A DNA stretch of 64,000 nt from assembly GCF_900215435.1 (NCBI RefSeq), contig NZ_OCMY01000001.1, positions 496,001 to 560,000 on the forward strand, in the 5' to 3' direction. The position numbers and the translations under genes were made by a program. The DNA is from Candidatus Pantoea floridensis. GTDB lineage: Bacteria; Pseudomonadota; Gammaproteobacteria; Enterobacterales; Enterobacteriaceae. The notes beneath the pieces were generated by a model. That model did not search any database and had not been told where the DNA came from. It saw only the letters and a list, made by a program, of their open reading frames with translations. Positions 46,170-54,980 of this stretch are shown in pieces. How positions within the stretch are numbered: the first letter of the stretch is position 1; each line of letters opens with the position of its first letter.

Positions 46170-47141
46170 ATGGAAAGTAAAGTTTCCCAGTCCGGAAACA
46201 ATGCAAATAATCGTAGTGATAATGCGGTTCTGGCACTGAGTAATATCGATTTAAAATTGCTGCGCGTATTTAAATGCGTGGTGGAAGCCGGCGGATTAAC
46301 CGCTGCCAGTCACGAATTGAATATTGGTCTGGCGGCCATCAGTAAACAGGTTTCCGATTTAGAGATACGTCTCGGCATGACGTTGTGCAGCCGCGGGCGC
46401 GAAGGCTTTGAGCTGACGCAATACGGCATTAACGTGTATCAAGCCACGCTAGAGCTGTTCGTGTCGCTGAATCTGTTTCGTGAGCGGCTGCACAATAGCC
46501 GCAACGAACTGCTGGGCGATATTGCCATTTGCGTCGTCGATAACACCATTTCCGATGCGCAATCCCCGGTCACCGCGGCGGTGCAACAGCTGCACCAGAA
46601 AGCGCCAAAGGTACAAATCCGCCTGCAAACCGCGCAATTAGATGATATTGAGCGCGGCATCAGCGAAGGTCGTTTTCATTGTGGCATTGCCCCGGTTTAT
46701 GAAATGAAAAGCGACTTTGATTACTTCCCGCTTTATAAGGAATATTCAAAATTATATTGCTCCATGTCACATCCTTTATATTCAGGATCACATGATAAAA
46801 ATATATCGCTGGAAACATTACGTGAGCAGAAGATTATTAATCATTTATATGTGACCCCGCGTGACGATCGTCGCATCATTCCTTTGCAGGAGAGCGGTGC
46901 GCAAGCGGTACAGGTTGAATCGGTGGCAATGCTGATTTTAACCGGCCATTTTATTGGTTATTTACCCGAGCATTATGCCGCCGCGTTTATTGCGCGCGGT
47001 CAATTGTGCGAACTGGGCGATGAGTCGATTCGCCGCGAAAACCCGTTTTGTTTGATCATGAAAAAGGGCCGCAAAATAAATCCGATTATCCGTTTGTTTA
47101 TGCAGGCGCTGGGGATTGCTGAGGCGGATGCGGCGCACTGA
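46170..47141 (+). CDS. LysR-family regulator divergent from the ASL operon
   Basis: 323 residues with an unusual N-terminal tail of about 28 Asn/Ser-rich residues before the helix-turn-helix (LKLLRVFKCVVEAGGLTAASHELNI begins about 30). The C-terminal GHFIGYLPEHYAAAF is shared with the LysR at 36 kb. Base composition is locally lower in G+C (AT-rich codons at 46730-46850). Divergent placement 157 bp from the ASL gene makes it the likely regulator of that operon; inducer unknown. Confidence 0.9.
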   Translation: MESKVSQSGNNANNRSDNAVLALSNIDLKLLRVFKCVVEAGGLTAASHELNIGLAAISKQVSDLEIRLGMTLCSRGREGFELTQYGINVYQATLELFVSLNLFRERLHNSRNELLGDIAICVVDNTISDAQSPVTAAVQQLHQKAPKVQIRLQTAQLDDIERGISEGRFHCGIAPVYEMKSDFDYFPLYKEYSKLYCSMSHPLYSGSHDKNISLETLREQKIINHLYVTPRDDRRIIPLQESGAQAVQVESVAMLILTGHFIGYLPEHYAAAFIARGQLCELGDESIRRENPFCLIMKKGRKINPIIRLFMQALGIAEADAAH

Positions 47142-47171
47142 GTTGGTGCATTTTGGGATTGTGCGGCCTGA

Positions 47172-47276
47172 TGCCCTCACCCCGGCCCTCTCCCACAGGG
47201 AGAGGGAGATGCTGCCACATGCTCGCTCCGATCGGTTCCCTCGCCCGCTTGCGGGAGAGGGTTAGGGTGAGGGGAA
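47172..47276. repeat. Dispersed CCCTCTCCC-type inverted repeat, second locus
   Basis: CCCTCACCCCGGCCCTCTCCC, CACAGG spacer and GAGAGGGAG, then after about 30 bp CCCTCGCCCGC-TT-GCGGGAGAGGGTTAGGGTGAGGGG. Same family as at 31.05 kb, here two units in inverted order between convergent genes. Confidence 0.8.
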
Positions 47277-47278
47277 AA

Positions 47279-47797
47279 TCAGCGCAACACCTTATACATC
47301 ACCGTAGTCGCATCCAGCACACCTTCGGTTGACTCCGCATAGAACGGAATCGATCCGGCAATGTGCCAATCCATCGACAAATACAATGTGGTTGCCACGT
47401 CACCGCTGCGGGTATCCAGCACCAGCAGGGTTTTCCCCTGCTGCGCTGCCAGCTGTTCCGCCTGCTGCATCAGGCGACGCGCAATGCCCTGACGTCGCGC
47501 GCGGGGATGCACCAGCAACTTGCTGATTTCAGCGCGATGACGCCCATTTGGCATCGCGCTGAAACCCACCAGCACCGTTGCCATAATCACACCCTGCTGA
47601 TACGCCACCAGCAGCTGATTGTCGCCGCTCGCCAGGCTGAAGATTTTGTCCTGCCAGAAGCGCTCAATCGCCGAGCGATCGTGCGCATCAATAAAGCCCA
47701 CGCTGGCGCCATCGGCCACGCACGCCTGTAATACATCACACAATGCCGCCAGCAGCGGCTGCGCCTGGGTGGCGCTTAACAGTTCGATATCATTCAT
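47279..47797 (-). CDS. GNAT-family N-acetyltransferase
   Basis: 172 residues. The acetyl-CoA site is ISKLLVHPRARRQGIARRLMQQAEQ (about 91-115; Q/R-x-x-G-x-A), followed by LLVLDTRSGDVATTLYLSMDW, typical of the GNAT core. Start ATG 47797 overlaps the XRE-cupin stop (ATGA). The coupled regulator probably controls it. Substrate unknown. Confidence 0.9.
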   Translation of the reverse strand: MNDIELLSATQAQPLLAALCDVLQACVADGASVGFIDAHDRSAIERFWQDKIFSLASGDNQLLVAYQQGVIMATVLVGFSAMPNGRHRAEISKLLVHPRARRQGIARRLMQQAEQLAAQQGKTLLVLDTRSGDVATTLYLSMDWHIAGSIPFYAESTEGVLDATTVMYKVLR

Positions 47798-48357
47798 GGT
47801 TTGCATACCACTAAAAAGTAGCGCGCACCGCCTTCGTGATGGGCTGCGAAGGTGGATTTGCCAGTGAGATGAAAGCGCAGGCAATCGCCCGCGTGTAGCG
47901 TCCAGCGCTGAGCATCCATGCTGATGGTAAGCTCGCCTGATTGCAGCCAGATATGCTGCTCCAGCCCCTGCACCGGCGGCGCGTCGTATTCAATGCGCGC
48001 ACCGGGACGAAGCACGCCTTCCACCAGCTCCGCTTTAAAGTGGTTGGCGGGTGGCGATACGTTGCGGCGCTGGAAACCGCTGGCATCGTCATGCCATACC
48101 GGCTGTTGATCTGCTTTTAGCAGCAGCGCCGCCTCTTCTTCCACTTCACTTAGCAGGCGCGACATGGTCAATCCGTAGGCCACGCATAGCCGATTAAGCA
48201 AAGCGGCTGTGGGGCTAGTTTCGGCGCGTTCAATGCGCGACAATGATGCCCGACTGATGCCGGTCGCCATCGCTAATTCATCTAATGACCAACCGCGTTG
48301 TACACGTAATTCGGCCAGTCGCGACGCCAAACGGTCGTCGGTATCCGTCACAGACAT
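47794..48357 (-). CDS. XRE-family regulator with C-terminal cupin domain
   Basis: 187 residues: helix-turn-helix (about 12-66; RGWSLDELAMATGISRASLSRIERAETSPTAALL, split over the two helices) and a cupin sensor (about 100-185, GARIEYDAPPVQGLEQHIWLQSGEL and LHAGDCLRFHLTGKSTFAAHHEGG). This architecture typically senses a small molecule and represses adjacent genes. A perfect 16-bp palindrome lies 27 bp before its start. Coupled to a GNAT gene. Confidence 0.92.
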   Translation of the reverse strand: MSVTDTDDRLASRLAELRVQRGWSLDELAMATGISRASLSRIERAETSPTAALLNRLCVAYGLTMSRLLSEVEEEAALLLKADQQPVWHDDASGFQRRNVSPPANHFKAELVEGVLRPGARIEYDAPPVQGLEQHIWLQSGELTISMDAQRWTLHAGDCLRFHLTGKSTFAAHHEGGARYFLVVCKP

Positions 48358-48383
48358 GTTAACCTCTCACTTTTGGGAATTAA

Positions 48384-48399
48384 ATCTCATATATGAGAT
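48384..48399. promoter_or_regulatory. Palindromic operator candidate of the XRE-cupin gene
   Basis: ATCTCATATATGAGAT, a perfect 16-bp palindrome 27 bp upstream of the XRE-cupin start codon, consistent with autoregulation. Confidence 0.65.
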
Positions 48400-48426
48400 A
48401 ACACTACGAATCCGCCACACGGTCAA

Positions 48427-48455
48427 GTTGTACAACTAAAAAATCGTTGTACAAC
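48427..48455. promoter_or_regulatory. Repeated palindrome GTTGTACAAC upstream of mlrA
   Basis: GTTGTACAAC occurs twice (48427-48436 and 48446-48455), 19 bp apart, 54 bp before the mlrA ATG. MlrA of E. coli binds a TTGTACA/TGTACAA-type site, so this suggests that MlrA acts on its own promoter here; it could equally serve another regulator. Confidence 0.65.
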
Positions 48456-48508
48456 CCAGATTGGGGGGTTAAGGTGTTGTAATGCAGGTCAGAATTTTCG
48501 AGGGCACT

Positions 48509-49243
48509 ATGGCCTTATACAGTATCGGGGATGTTGCCGAGCGCTGTGGAATCAACCCGGTAACGCTTCGCGCATGGCAGCGACGTTACGGTCTGTTAAA
48601 ACCCCAGCGCACCGAAGGTGGTCATCGGCAATTTGATGATGAAGATGTTCAGCGTATTGAAGAGATAAAACGCTGGATAGAGAGTGGCGTGCCTGTTGGC
48701 AAGGTAAAAGCGTTGCTGGAAGGCGAAACCGTTAATGCACATGACGGCTGGAGCGCCCTGCAGGAAGAGTTGATGAGCGTGTTGCGTCACGTTCGTCCGG
48801 CAAAACTGCGCGCGAAAATTGCCACCATCGGCCGGGAACATCCGGTTGATGCGCTGATCGATCACGTGTTCGTGCCGGTTCGTCAGCGCCTGGGCTTAGA
48901 TCAAAACACCGCGCGCACAATGTGCAGCCTGCTTGATGGCGCCTTGATTGATTATGTGGCGTTTTGTTTGACAGGCGCACGCAAGAAAGCCGGAAAAGAT
49001 GCGCTGATGATTGGCTGGGGCGTGGAAGATCGCACCCGTATCTGGCTGGAGGCCTGGCGCTTGTCGCAGCAGGGCTGGCGTATGGATGTGCTGGCAGAGC
49101 CGCTCGACATGCCGCGGCCTGAACTGTTCCCCGGACAAAACCTGTTTATCTGGACCGGTAAAAAGCCGACGCGTCGCCAGATTGAGCAGTTTGAACATTG
49201 GCAGGCACAAGGTTTTGCCATCCACCTGCACGATCCCGCGTAA
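48509..49243 (+). CDS. mlrA: MerR-family regulator MlrA (curli/csgD activator)
   Basis: 244 residues (E. coli MlrA 243). MerR domain [42 protein letters not shown] is almost identical in key parts to E. coli ([21 protein letters not shown]); the C-terminal half is a B12-binding-like fold that lacks cofactor in MlrA. ATG 48509 was chosen by homology, with GAGG 5 nt upstream; the frame runs 9 codons further. Followed by yohO and the yeh transporter as in E. coli. Confidence 0.95.
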   Translation: MALYSIGDVAERCGINPVTLRAWQRRYGLLKPQRTEGGHRQFDDEDVQRIEEIKRWIESGVPVGKVKALLEGETVNAHDGWSALQEELMSVLRHVRPAKLRAKIATIGREHPVDALIDHVFVPVRQRLGLDQNTARTMCSLLDGALIDYVAFCLTGARKKAGKDALMIGWGVEDRTRIWLEAWRLSQQGWRMDVLAEPLDMPRPELFPGQNLFIWTGKKPTRRQIEQFEHWQAQGFAIHLHDPA

Positions 49244-49325
49244 GTAAAAATCGCACACACGGCCTTTGCCTAGCCAGGTGTGCGCGTTATCATGCCGCCC
49301 TCAATTTCTTTTTTCAGGTCCCGTT

Positions 49326-49433
49326 ATGAACTGGAATAAACTGCTTGTCGGTTCTCTGTTTGCCATTATGGCAATTGGCGGCATGGGCGGCATGATGCTG
49401 GTCGGCTACAGCCTTATTGTGCATACCAACTAA
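49326..49433 (+). CDS. yohO: Small membrane protein YohO
   Basis: 35 residues, [19 protein letters not shown] then [16 protein letters not shown]. One hydrophobic segment with Gly-rich core, same length and pattern as E. coli YohO (ALFLFMALGGIGGVMLAGY) and same place between mlrA and yehW. Function unknown. Its last 20 bases overlap the convergent yehW 3' end. Confidence 0.85.
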   Translation: MNWNKLLVGSLFAIMAIGGMGGMMLVGYSLIVHTN

Positions 49434-50145
49434 GTTTGCGCTGCACGCGCTCTAGCAGGCGATCGCAAATCAACGCCAGCAGCGCCACCAGCAGCGCCCC
49501 CTGAATGACGTACGCGGTGTTAAAACCGCTCAGGCCAATAATCACCGGCGACCCCAGGCTCTCAGCTCCCACCGTGGAGGCGATGGTCGCGGTGCCGATG
49601 CTGATCATTACCGACGTCCGCACCCCCGCCATGATCACCGGCGCAGCCAGCGCCAGCTCAATCTGCCACAGACGTCGCCACGGCCCCATGCCAAGGGCCA
49701 CGGCAATTTCGCGATTGCTGGCCGGAACGCTATCTAATCCCGCCAGCGTGCCCTGCAGGATCGGCAGCAGCGCGTAGAGAAATAGCGCCATGATCGCGGG
49801 CGTTGCGCCAAATCCCATCACCGGCACCGCAATCGCCAGCACCGCCACCGGTGGAAACGTCTGACCTGCCGCGGCCACCGTTTCCAGTAACGGACGAAAT
49901 GCGCGCCCGGCATGACGAGTGGCAAACACCGCGCAGCCCACGCCCACCACCAATGCCAGCAGGCTGCCGCTCACCACCAGCGCCAGATGCGCCAGTGCCA
50001 GTCGCCAGAAACTCTCCTGCTGATAGAGTGGACGCTCAAGCTGGGGGAACCAGTGCGCAAACAGCGGACCGCTGTGCGGCAATCCCCACAGCAACAGCAG
50101 AAAGGCCGCCAGCAGCCAGTAGAGCGGATCGCGTAACAGGCGCAT
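49414..50145 (-). CDS. yehW: Osmoprotectant ABC transporter permease YehW
   Basis: 243-residue permease of the OsmF-YehYXW (glycine betaine-type) importer. EAA loop region [59 protein letters not shown] is typical of the OpuCB/OsmW group. Start ATG overlaps the yehX stop. Last gene of the operon. Confidence 0.93.
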   Translation of the reverse strand: MRLLRDPLYWLLAAFLLLLWGLPHSGPLFAHWFPQLERPLYQQESFWRLALAHLALVVSGSLLALVVGVGCAVFATRHAGRAFRPLLETVAAAGQTFPPVAVLAIAVPVMGFGATPAIMALFLYALLPILQGTLAGLDSVPASNREIAVALGMGPWRRLWQIELALAAPVIMAGVRTSVMISIGTATIASTVGAESLGSPVIIGLSGFNTAYVIQGALLVALLALICDRLLERVQRKLSWYAQ

Positions 50146-51080
50146 CAGCTCGCCTCCCGCTGGCGCAGCAGATCGCTAAAGTGCAGCACGCCAAGCGGCT
50201 GTTGCTGCTGATCAACCACCGGGAGTTTGTCGGTGCGGCGCGCAATAAACTGCGATAGCGCTTCACGCAGCGTCAGTGATGCCGCTATCGGCTCGGCATC
50301 AAGCCACTCGCCGCGTCGGGCGGCACTGCCTGCACGCCCCAATGCCAGCAAACGTACGCCCAACTCGCTGCGACCAAAGAATTCGCGGGCAAAGTCATTC
50401 ACCGGCTGAGTCAGCAAATCAATCGGTCTGCCCTGCTGCACAATTTCACCACCGTCCATCAGCACCAATTGATCGGCCAGCGTGAGCGCTTCGTCAATGT
50501 CGTGCGTCACCAGCACCACGGTGCGGCCGGTCATTTTCTGGATGCGCAGCATCTCGTGTTGCAGCGCCAGACGATTGACCGGATCGAGCGCGCCGAACGG
50601 TTCGTCCATCAGCAGCAGTTCCGGATCGGCCGCCAGCGCACGCGCCACCCCCACGCGCTGCTGCTGTCCGCCTGAAAGCTGATGCGGCATGCGCGTTGCC
50701 AGATGGCTATCGAGATTGAGCAGCGCCAGCAGCTCCTCGACGCGTTGATTGATCTTCGCCTGCGGCCAGCCGAGCAGCGCCGGCACGGTGCCAATGTTCC
50801 GGGCGACGTTCCAGTGCGGGAACAGGCCTATCGACTGAATGGCGTAACCGATGCGGCGACGTAAGGCGCGTGCATCCATGCGCTCAATGGGTTCGCCGGC
50901 AAAGCGGATTTCCCCGCTATCGTGCTCCACCAGGCGGTTGATCATCTTCAGCGTGGTGGATTTACCGGAACCCGAGGTGCCAATCAACACGGTAAAACTG
51001 CCCTTCTCAATCTTTAGCGATAAGTTACGTATCGCCTCTTTTCCGGCGAATACTTTGCTCACCTGGTGAAATTCAATCAT
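50145..51080 (-). CDS. yehX: Osmoprotectant ABC transporter ATP-binding protein YehX
   Basis: 311 residues. Walker [12 protein letters not shown]-loop [26 protein letters not shown], Walker [13 protein letters not shown] and VTHDIDEA, followed by a C-terminal CBS-like domain ([25 protein letters not shown]). Start ATG 51080 overlaps yehY by 8 bases; the frame extends upstream inside yehY. In this family CBS domains sense ionic strength. Confidence 0.94.
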   Translation of the reverse strand: MIEFHQVSKVFAGKEAIRNLSLKIEKGSFTVLIGTSGSGKSTTLKMINRLVEHDSGEIRFAGEPIERMDARALRRRIGYAIQSIGLFPHWNVARNIGTVPALLGWPQAKINQRVEELLALLNLDSHLATRMPHQLSGGQQQRVGVARALAADPELLLMDEPFGALDPVNRLALQHEMLRIQKMTGRTVVLVTHDIDEALTLADQLVLMDGGEIVQQGRPIDLLTQPVNDFAREFFGRSELGVRLLALGRAGSAARRGEWLDAEPIAASLTLREALSQFIARRTDKLPVVDQQQQPLGVLHFSDLLRQREAS

Positions 51081-52239
51081 GACGTCTCTCCAGCAATGCC
51101 GACAGTAAACGCAGCAGCGCATCAAAAATCACCGCCAGCGCCACAACCGGAATCACGCCAAGCAGCACCAGATCCAGCGCGCTGCTGAGCAATCCCTGAA
51201 AAACAATGGCACCGAACCCGCCCGCGCCAATCAAAGCCGCCACCACCGCCAGGCCAACGGTTTGCACCACGACCACGCGCAAGCCAGAAAGCCACACCGG
51301 CAGCGCCAGCGGCAGCTCGGCGTGCCAGAACTGCTGCCACGCGCTCATGCCCATACCGCGTGCGGTTTCACGCACCTCCTGCGGCACCTGCTGCAAGCCG
51401 GCCACTACGCTGCGCACCAGCGGCAGCAGCGCATACAGCACCAGGGCAATCAGCGCCGGTGCAATGCCGATGCCGCTAATCCCCCAGCGCGCCAGCACGG
51501 GAAAGTGCGCCACCAAGCCCGCCAGCGGCGCAATCAGCAACCCAAACAGCGCCACCGATGGCACAGTCTGAATCAGATTAAGCACGCTGAAGGCGGCATT
51601 TTGCCAGCGCGGACGGCGAGCAATCGCCAGACCGAGCGGCAAACCGATGAGCACTGTTGGCAGCAGCGTGCCGCCAAGCAGCCACAAATGCTGAGTGAAG
51701 GCCGCGTCAAATACCGCCGTCCGGTTGGCGTACTCTTTCAGGAGAGAGAGTCGATCGAGATGACCGCTGAGCAGAAGCAGTAGCGGCAGCAGCCAGAGTT
51801 GCAGGTTGAGTACGATGCGCCACGGCGTACTGCGCGTGATCTGACGCACCGCTTCCGCCGCCAGCAGCAGTGACAGCGCAGCCGCGCACCATAGGCCGCT
51901 GCCAAACGCGGTGCGCGCCAGCGGACTGCCGCTGTTGGCCAGCTCGGTGGCCTGATTTCCCGCCAGCCAGAAGAGCAGCGCCAGCAGGATTTCGGCATCC
52001 AGCAGCACCATCACCGCGCTAAGGCGGCGTGCGGGCCACCATAATCCCTGCCACAGCCACAGTAGCGGCAGCAATACCAGCCAGCTGTTCGACACCTGCC
52101 AAAACAGCAGCGGCTGGCCGGAAACCAGCCGATTGGCCGCAAAGCTCAGAAGCGGCAAGGCAAATAGCGCCAGCGTGATAAGCGTGGTTAACACCAGCAG
52201 CACCGGCTGCTGGCGTGGTCTGAGTAACAGCGACAGCAC
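51073..52239 (-). CDS. yehY: Osmoprotectant ABC transporter permease YehY
   Basis: 388 residues, longer than a basic permease because of several N-terminal helices, as in E. coli YehY (385). The core permease lies at about 180-385 with ETARGMGMSAWQQFWHAELPLALPVWLSGLRVV and IGAGGFGAIVFQGL. It follows osmF by 3 nt and overlaps yehX. Confidence 0.93.
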   Translation of the reverse strand: MLSLLLRPRQQPVLLVLTTLITLALFALPLLSFAANRLVSGQPLLFWQVSNSWLVLLPLLWLWQGLWWPARRLSAVMVLLDAEILLALLFWLAGNQATELANSGSPLARTAFGSGLWCAAALSLLLAAEAVRQITRSTPWRIVLNLQLWLLPLLLLLSGHLDRLSLLKEYANRTAVFDAAFTQHLWLLGGTLLPTVLIGLPLGLAIARRPRWQNAAFSVLNLIQTVPSVALFGLLIAPLAGLVAHFPVLARWGISGIGIAPALIALVLYALLPLVRSVVAGLQQVPQEVRETARGMGMSAWQQFWHAELPLALPVWLSGLRVVVVQTVGLAVVAALIGAGGFGAIVFQGLLSSALDLVLLGVIPVVALAVIFDALLRLLSALLERRHD

Positions 52240-52242
52240 TGC

Positions 52243-53151
52243 TTACAACAACTTATTCTGCTGTAGCCACTGTTTCGCCACCTGGCTGGCATCCTGGCCA
52301 TCGACAGCAATCTGCGCATTCAGCTGCTGCAGGGTTTTCTCATCCAGCTTGCTGAATACCGGCTGCAGCCAGTTGCCAATGTCGGGATATTGCTTGAGGA
52401 CGCTTTCGCGAATCACCGGCGCAGGCGCATAAATTGGCTGCACGCCTTTCGGATCGCTGAGGGTTTGCAGGCCCAGCGCCGCCACCGGACCGTCGGTGCC
52501 GTACGCCATCGCCGCATTCACGCCCGAGGTTTGCTGTGCAGCGGCTTTGATGGTCACCGCAGTGTCGCCACCGGCCAGCGACAGCAGTTGCGACTGCTCC
52601 AGCTTGAAGTTGTAGGCTTTTTCAAATGCTGGCAGCGCATCGCTGCGTTCGATAAATTCCGCCGAGGCCGCCAGTTTGAAGGTGCCGCCTTTTTTCAGAT
52701 AGGCGCTCAAATCGTCGAGTGAATTGAGGTTATTCTTCTGCGCCACGTCGCCGCGCACCGCAATCGTCCAGGTGTTGTTCGCGGGCGCAGGAGCCAGCCA
52801 CACGAGGTGATTTTTCTCGCTATCGAGTTTTTTCACCTTCTCATAGCCCTGCTGGGCGTTTTTCCACGCAGCGTCTTTCTCATCGTTGAAGAAGAACGCA
52901 CCGTTGCCGGTATACTCCGGATAGATATCCAGCTCACCAGCCGTAATGGCGCCGCGCACCACCTGAGTGGTCCCCAGCTGAATTTTATTGACGGTTTTCA
53001 CCCCATGCTTATCCAGCACTTGCAGGATGATGTTGCCCAGCAGCGAGCCTTCGGTATCAATCTTGGAACCGACTTTTACCGGGTCCGCTGCCTGTGCCGC
53101 ACTTACGCTCAACGCCAGTGCCATCATCCCCAATAACCCCTGCTTTATCAT
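52243..53151 (-). CDS. osmF: Osmoprotectant-binding protein OsmF (YehZ)
   Basis: 302 residues (E. coli 305). Signal peptide MIKQGLLGMMALALSVSAAQA, mature ADPVKVGSKIDTEGSLLGNII. The choline/betaine receptor fold is shown by ITAGELDIYPEYTGNGAFFF and VAALGLQTLSDPKGVQPIYAPAPVIRE. Start ATG 53151 chosen because it begins the signal peptide; an ATG at 53175 is in frame. A sigma-S-like -10 lies upstream. Confidence 0.93.
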   Translation of the reverse strand: MIKQGLLGMMALALSVSAAQAADPVKVGSKIDTEGSLLGNIILQVLDKHGVKTVNKIQLGTTQVVRGAITAGELDIYPEYTGNGAFFFNDEKDAAWKNAQQGYEKVKKLDSEKNHLVWLAPAPANNTWTIAVRGDVAQKNNLNSLDDLSAYLKKGGTFKLAASAEFIERSDALPAFEKAYNFKLEQSQLLSLAGGDTAVTIKAAAQQTSGVNAAMAYGTDGPVAALGLQTLSDPKGVQPIYAPAPVIRESVLKQYPDIGNWLQPVFSKLDEKTLQQLNAQIAVDGQDASQVAKQWLQQNKLL

Positions 53152-53187
53152 TGTGCTTCCCTCATTTGTTTTCATTGTGTGACTATC

Positions 53188-53196
53188 AAGCGTAGC
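53188..53196 (-). promoter_or_regulatory. Sigma-S-like -10 element upstream of osmF
   Basis: On the minus strand GCTACGCTT matches the sigma-S -10 consensus KCTAYRCTT exactly, about 37 bp before the osmF start. osmF is sigma-S dependent in E. coli. A TTGACC (53218-53223) lies too far upstream for a normal -35. Confidence 0.6.
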
Positions 53197-53366
53197 CTGG
53201 CGAAAGCGGATGGGTGCGGTCAAGCGCTGCATTTCGTTCTTTTTCTGCTATCAATAGCGCGCTGGTTATAACCCAAACGCAGCACTTATAACCAAATGGA
53301 ATTTTTAATGGCGTGGCGGCGGCTTATTCTCACAGTCCCACTCATTACAATAAATTACATAACATC

Positions 53367-54833
53367 ATGTCCGACTTAGCTTCTCCCGCGCATGTCGCGC
53401 AGGCAGGGAATACACCAGGCGGTGAGACGAAATGGATCCGCAGCGCGGCCGACGTCTCTGGTTTGGTCAATAACAGCAACGAATCGCGTAGCAATGCGCG
53501 TATCGTTATCGCCATTGCGCTGGGCGGCGTGTTCCTCGACGCCTACGATCTTGGCGCACTCGCCTTTGGCATCAAAGACGTGACGCGCGAGTTCCAGCTC
53601 ACGCCAGCGGGCACCGGCATGGTGGCCTCGGCGATCACATTTGGCGCGATAGTCGGTGCCTTGATCGGCGGCTATCTCACCGACAAAATTGGCCGCTATC
53701 GCGTGTTTATGGCCGACATGTTCTTCTTCGTGGTGGCGGCGTTAGCCTGTGCGTTTGCACCTAACGAATACGTATTGGCCGCTGCGCGCTTCGTGATGGG
53801 CCTGGGCGTCGGTATCGATTTACCGGTAGCGATGGCGTTTCTGGCGGAGTTCTCCAAGCTTCGCGGACAAGGGAATAAAGCGGCCAGCATCGCGATGTGG
53901 TGCCCGACATGGTATGCGGCGATCAGTATTTCCTATTTGCTGGTACTGCTGCTGTATGCGTTGCTGCCGGCAACCCACACCGATTGGCTGTGGCGCTTGA
54001 TCCTGGGTTTTGGCGCAGTGCCCGCGCTACTGATCATTGCCATTCGCAGCCGCTATATGAGTGAATCGCCGATTTGGGCCGCCAATCAGGGTAACCTGAA
54101 AGGTGCGGCGGAGATTCTGCGCAGCGCCTACAACATCAACGCGCAGGTGGCGGAGGATGCCGATTTAACGCCGCAGAAGGTGGTGCGTAAGGCCAGCTGG
54201 CGCAACTACGGCGCGCTGCTGCAGGGCGTTTATCGCCGTCGCACCCTGTTAGCGACCGTCACCTCTATCGCTTCTTCCTTTGCCTATAACGCGGTGGCGT
54301 TTGGCCTGCCGGTGATAATCTCCAGCTTTTTTGCCCAATCGATGCTGACCACCATTCTGGTGTCGCTGGCGCTGAATCTGCTGTTCGCTTTTGTTGGCGG
54401 TCTGTTGGCGGTGCGGCTGGTGCCGCGGCTTGGCGCGTGGAAAATGTCGGTTGCCGGTTATGCCTGCCAGTGCATAGCGCTGCTGGGCCTGGCGCTGATT
54501 GGTCGTCCAGAAGGTGGCGAACAGGCCGCGGTGGCGATTGCCATGCTGGCGCTGTTCTTGTTTGGCCAGGGCTTTGGTCCCGGCTCGCATACGATGACCT
54601 TTGCCTCGCTGAGCTATCCCGCTTCGCTGCGGGGCGTTGGCGTGGGTTTCAATCAGACGCTGATGCGCGGGAGTTCAACCGTGTCGCTGTTTGCTTTCCC
54701 GCTGCTGGTCGCCGCCTTTGGCACCGGCGTGTTCTGGGTGATTTTCCTCGCCCCGCTGATTGGCTTACTGGCGCTGCTGGCGATTCGCTGGGAGCCGTCG
54801 GGTTACGACGTGGATGCGGAAGATTTTCAGTGA
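53367..54833 (+). CDS. MFS transporter (sugar porter/metabolite symporter type)
   Basis: 488 residues, 12 predicted helices. Family features: ALGGVFLDAYDLGALAFGI (helix 1), GALIGGYLTDKIGRYRVF (MFS motif A), RFVMGLGVGIDLPVAMAFLAE (motif of SP/MHS proteins), the central SRYMSESPIWAANQGN and LRGVGVGFNQTLMRG. A polar N-terminal tail of about 45 residues precedes helix 1. ATG 53367 lacks a clear Shine-Dalgarno; an in-frame GTG at 53313 is an alternative. Alone in its direction; substrate unknown. Confidence 0.88.
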   Translation: MSDLASPAHVAQAGNTPGGETKWIRSAADVSGLVNNSNESRSNARIVIAIALGGVFLDAYDLGALAFGIKDVTREFQLTPAGTGMVASAITFGAIVGALIGGYLTDKIGRYRVFMADMFFFVVAALACAFAPNEYVLAAARFVMGLGVGIDLPVAMAFLAEFSKLRGQGNKAASIAMWCPTWYAAISISYLLVLLLYALLPATHTDWLWRLILGFGAVPALLIIAIRSRYMSESPIWAANQGNLKGAAEILRSAYNINAQVAEDADLTPQKVVRKASWRNYGALLQGVYRRRTLLATVTSIASSFAYNAVAFGLPVIISSFFAQSMLTTILVSLALNLLFAFVGGLLAVRLVPRLGAWKMSVAGYACQCIALLGLALIGRPEGGEQAAVAIAMLALFLFGQGFGPGSHTMTFASLSYPASLRGVGVGFNQTLMRGSSTVSLFAFPLLVAAFGTGVFWVIFLAPLIGLLALLAIRWEPSGYDVDAEDFQ

Positions 54834-54846
54834 TTGATTAACAGAG

Positions 54847-54974
54847 GTCGCCATTAATGGCGACCTTACATCACGTCGCAGAGTCGCCATTAATGGCGAC
54901 CTTACATCACGTCGCATAGTCGCCATCAATGGCGACCTTGCATCACGTCGTAGGGTCGCCATTGATGGCGACCT
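54847..54974. repeat. Tandem array of four REP-like palindromes at 36-bp period
   Basis: GTCGCCAT...ATGGCGACC cores begin at 54847, 54883, 54919 and 54955, exactly 36 bp apart. Linkers are near-identical (CTTACATCACGTCG and variants), so whole units were duplicated. The last copy has GTAGG before it. It fills the gap between the MFS and idi stops. Confidence 0.9.
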
Positions 54975-54980
54975 CCAGCA

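Noticed and set aside
49252..49284. Inverted repeat CGCACAC/GTGTGCG between mlrA and yohO as terminator
   Set aside because: The loop is long and no T run follows the stem; too weak to call.
54847..54974. Regular 36-bp repeats that look like a CRISPR array
   Set aside because: The linkers are themselves repeated rather than unique, the repeats are REP palindromes found elsewhere in the window, and no cas gene is present.
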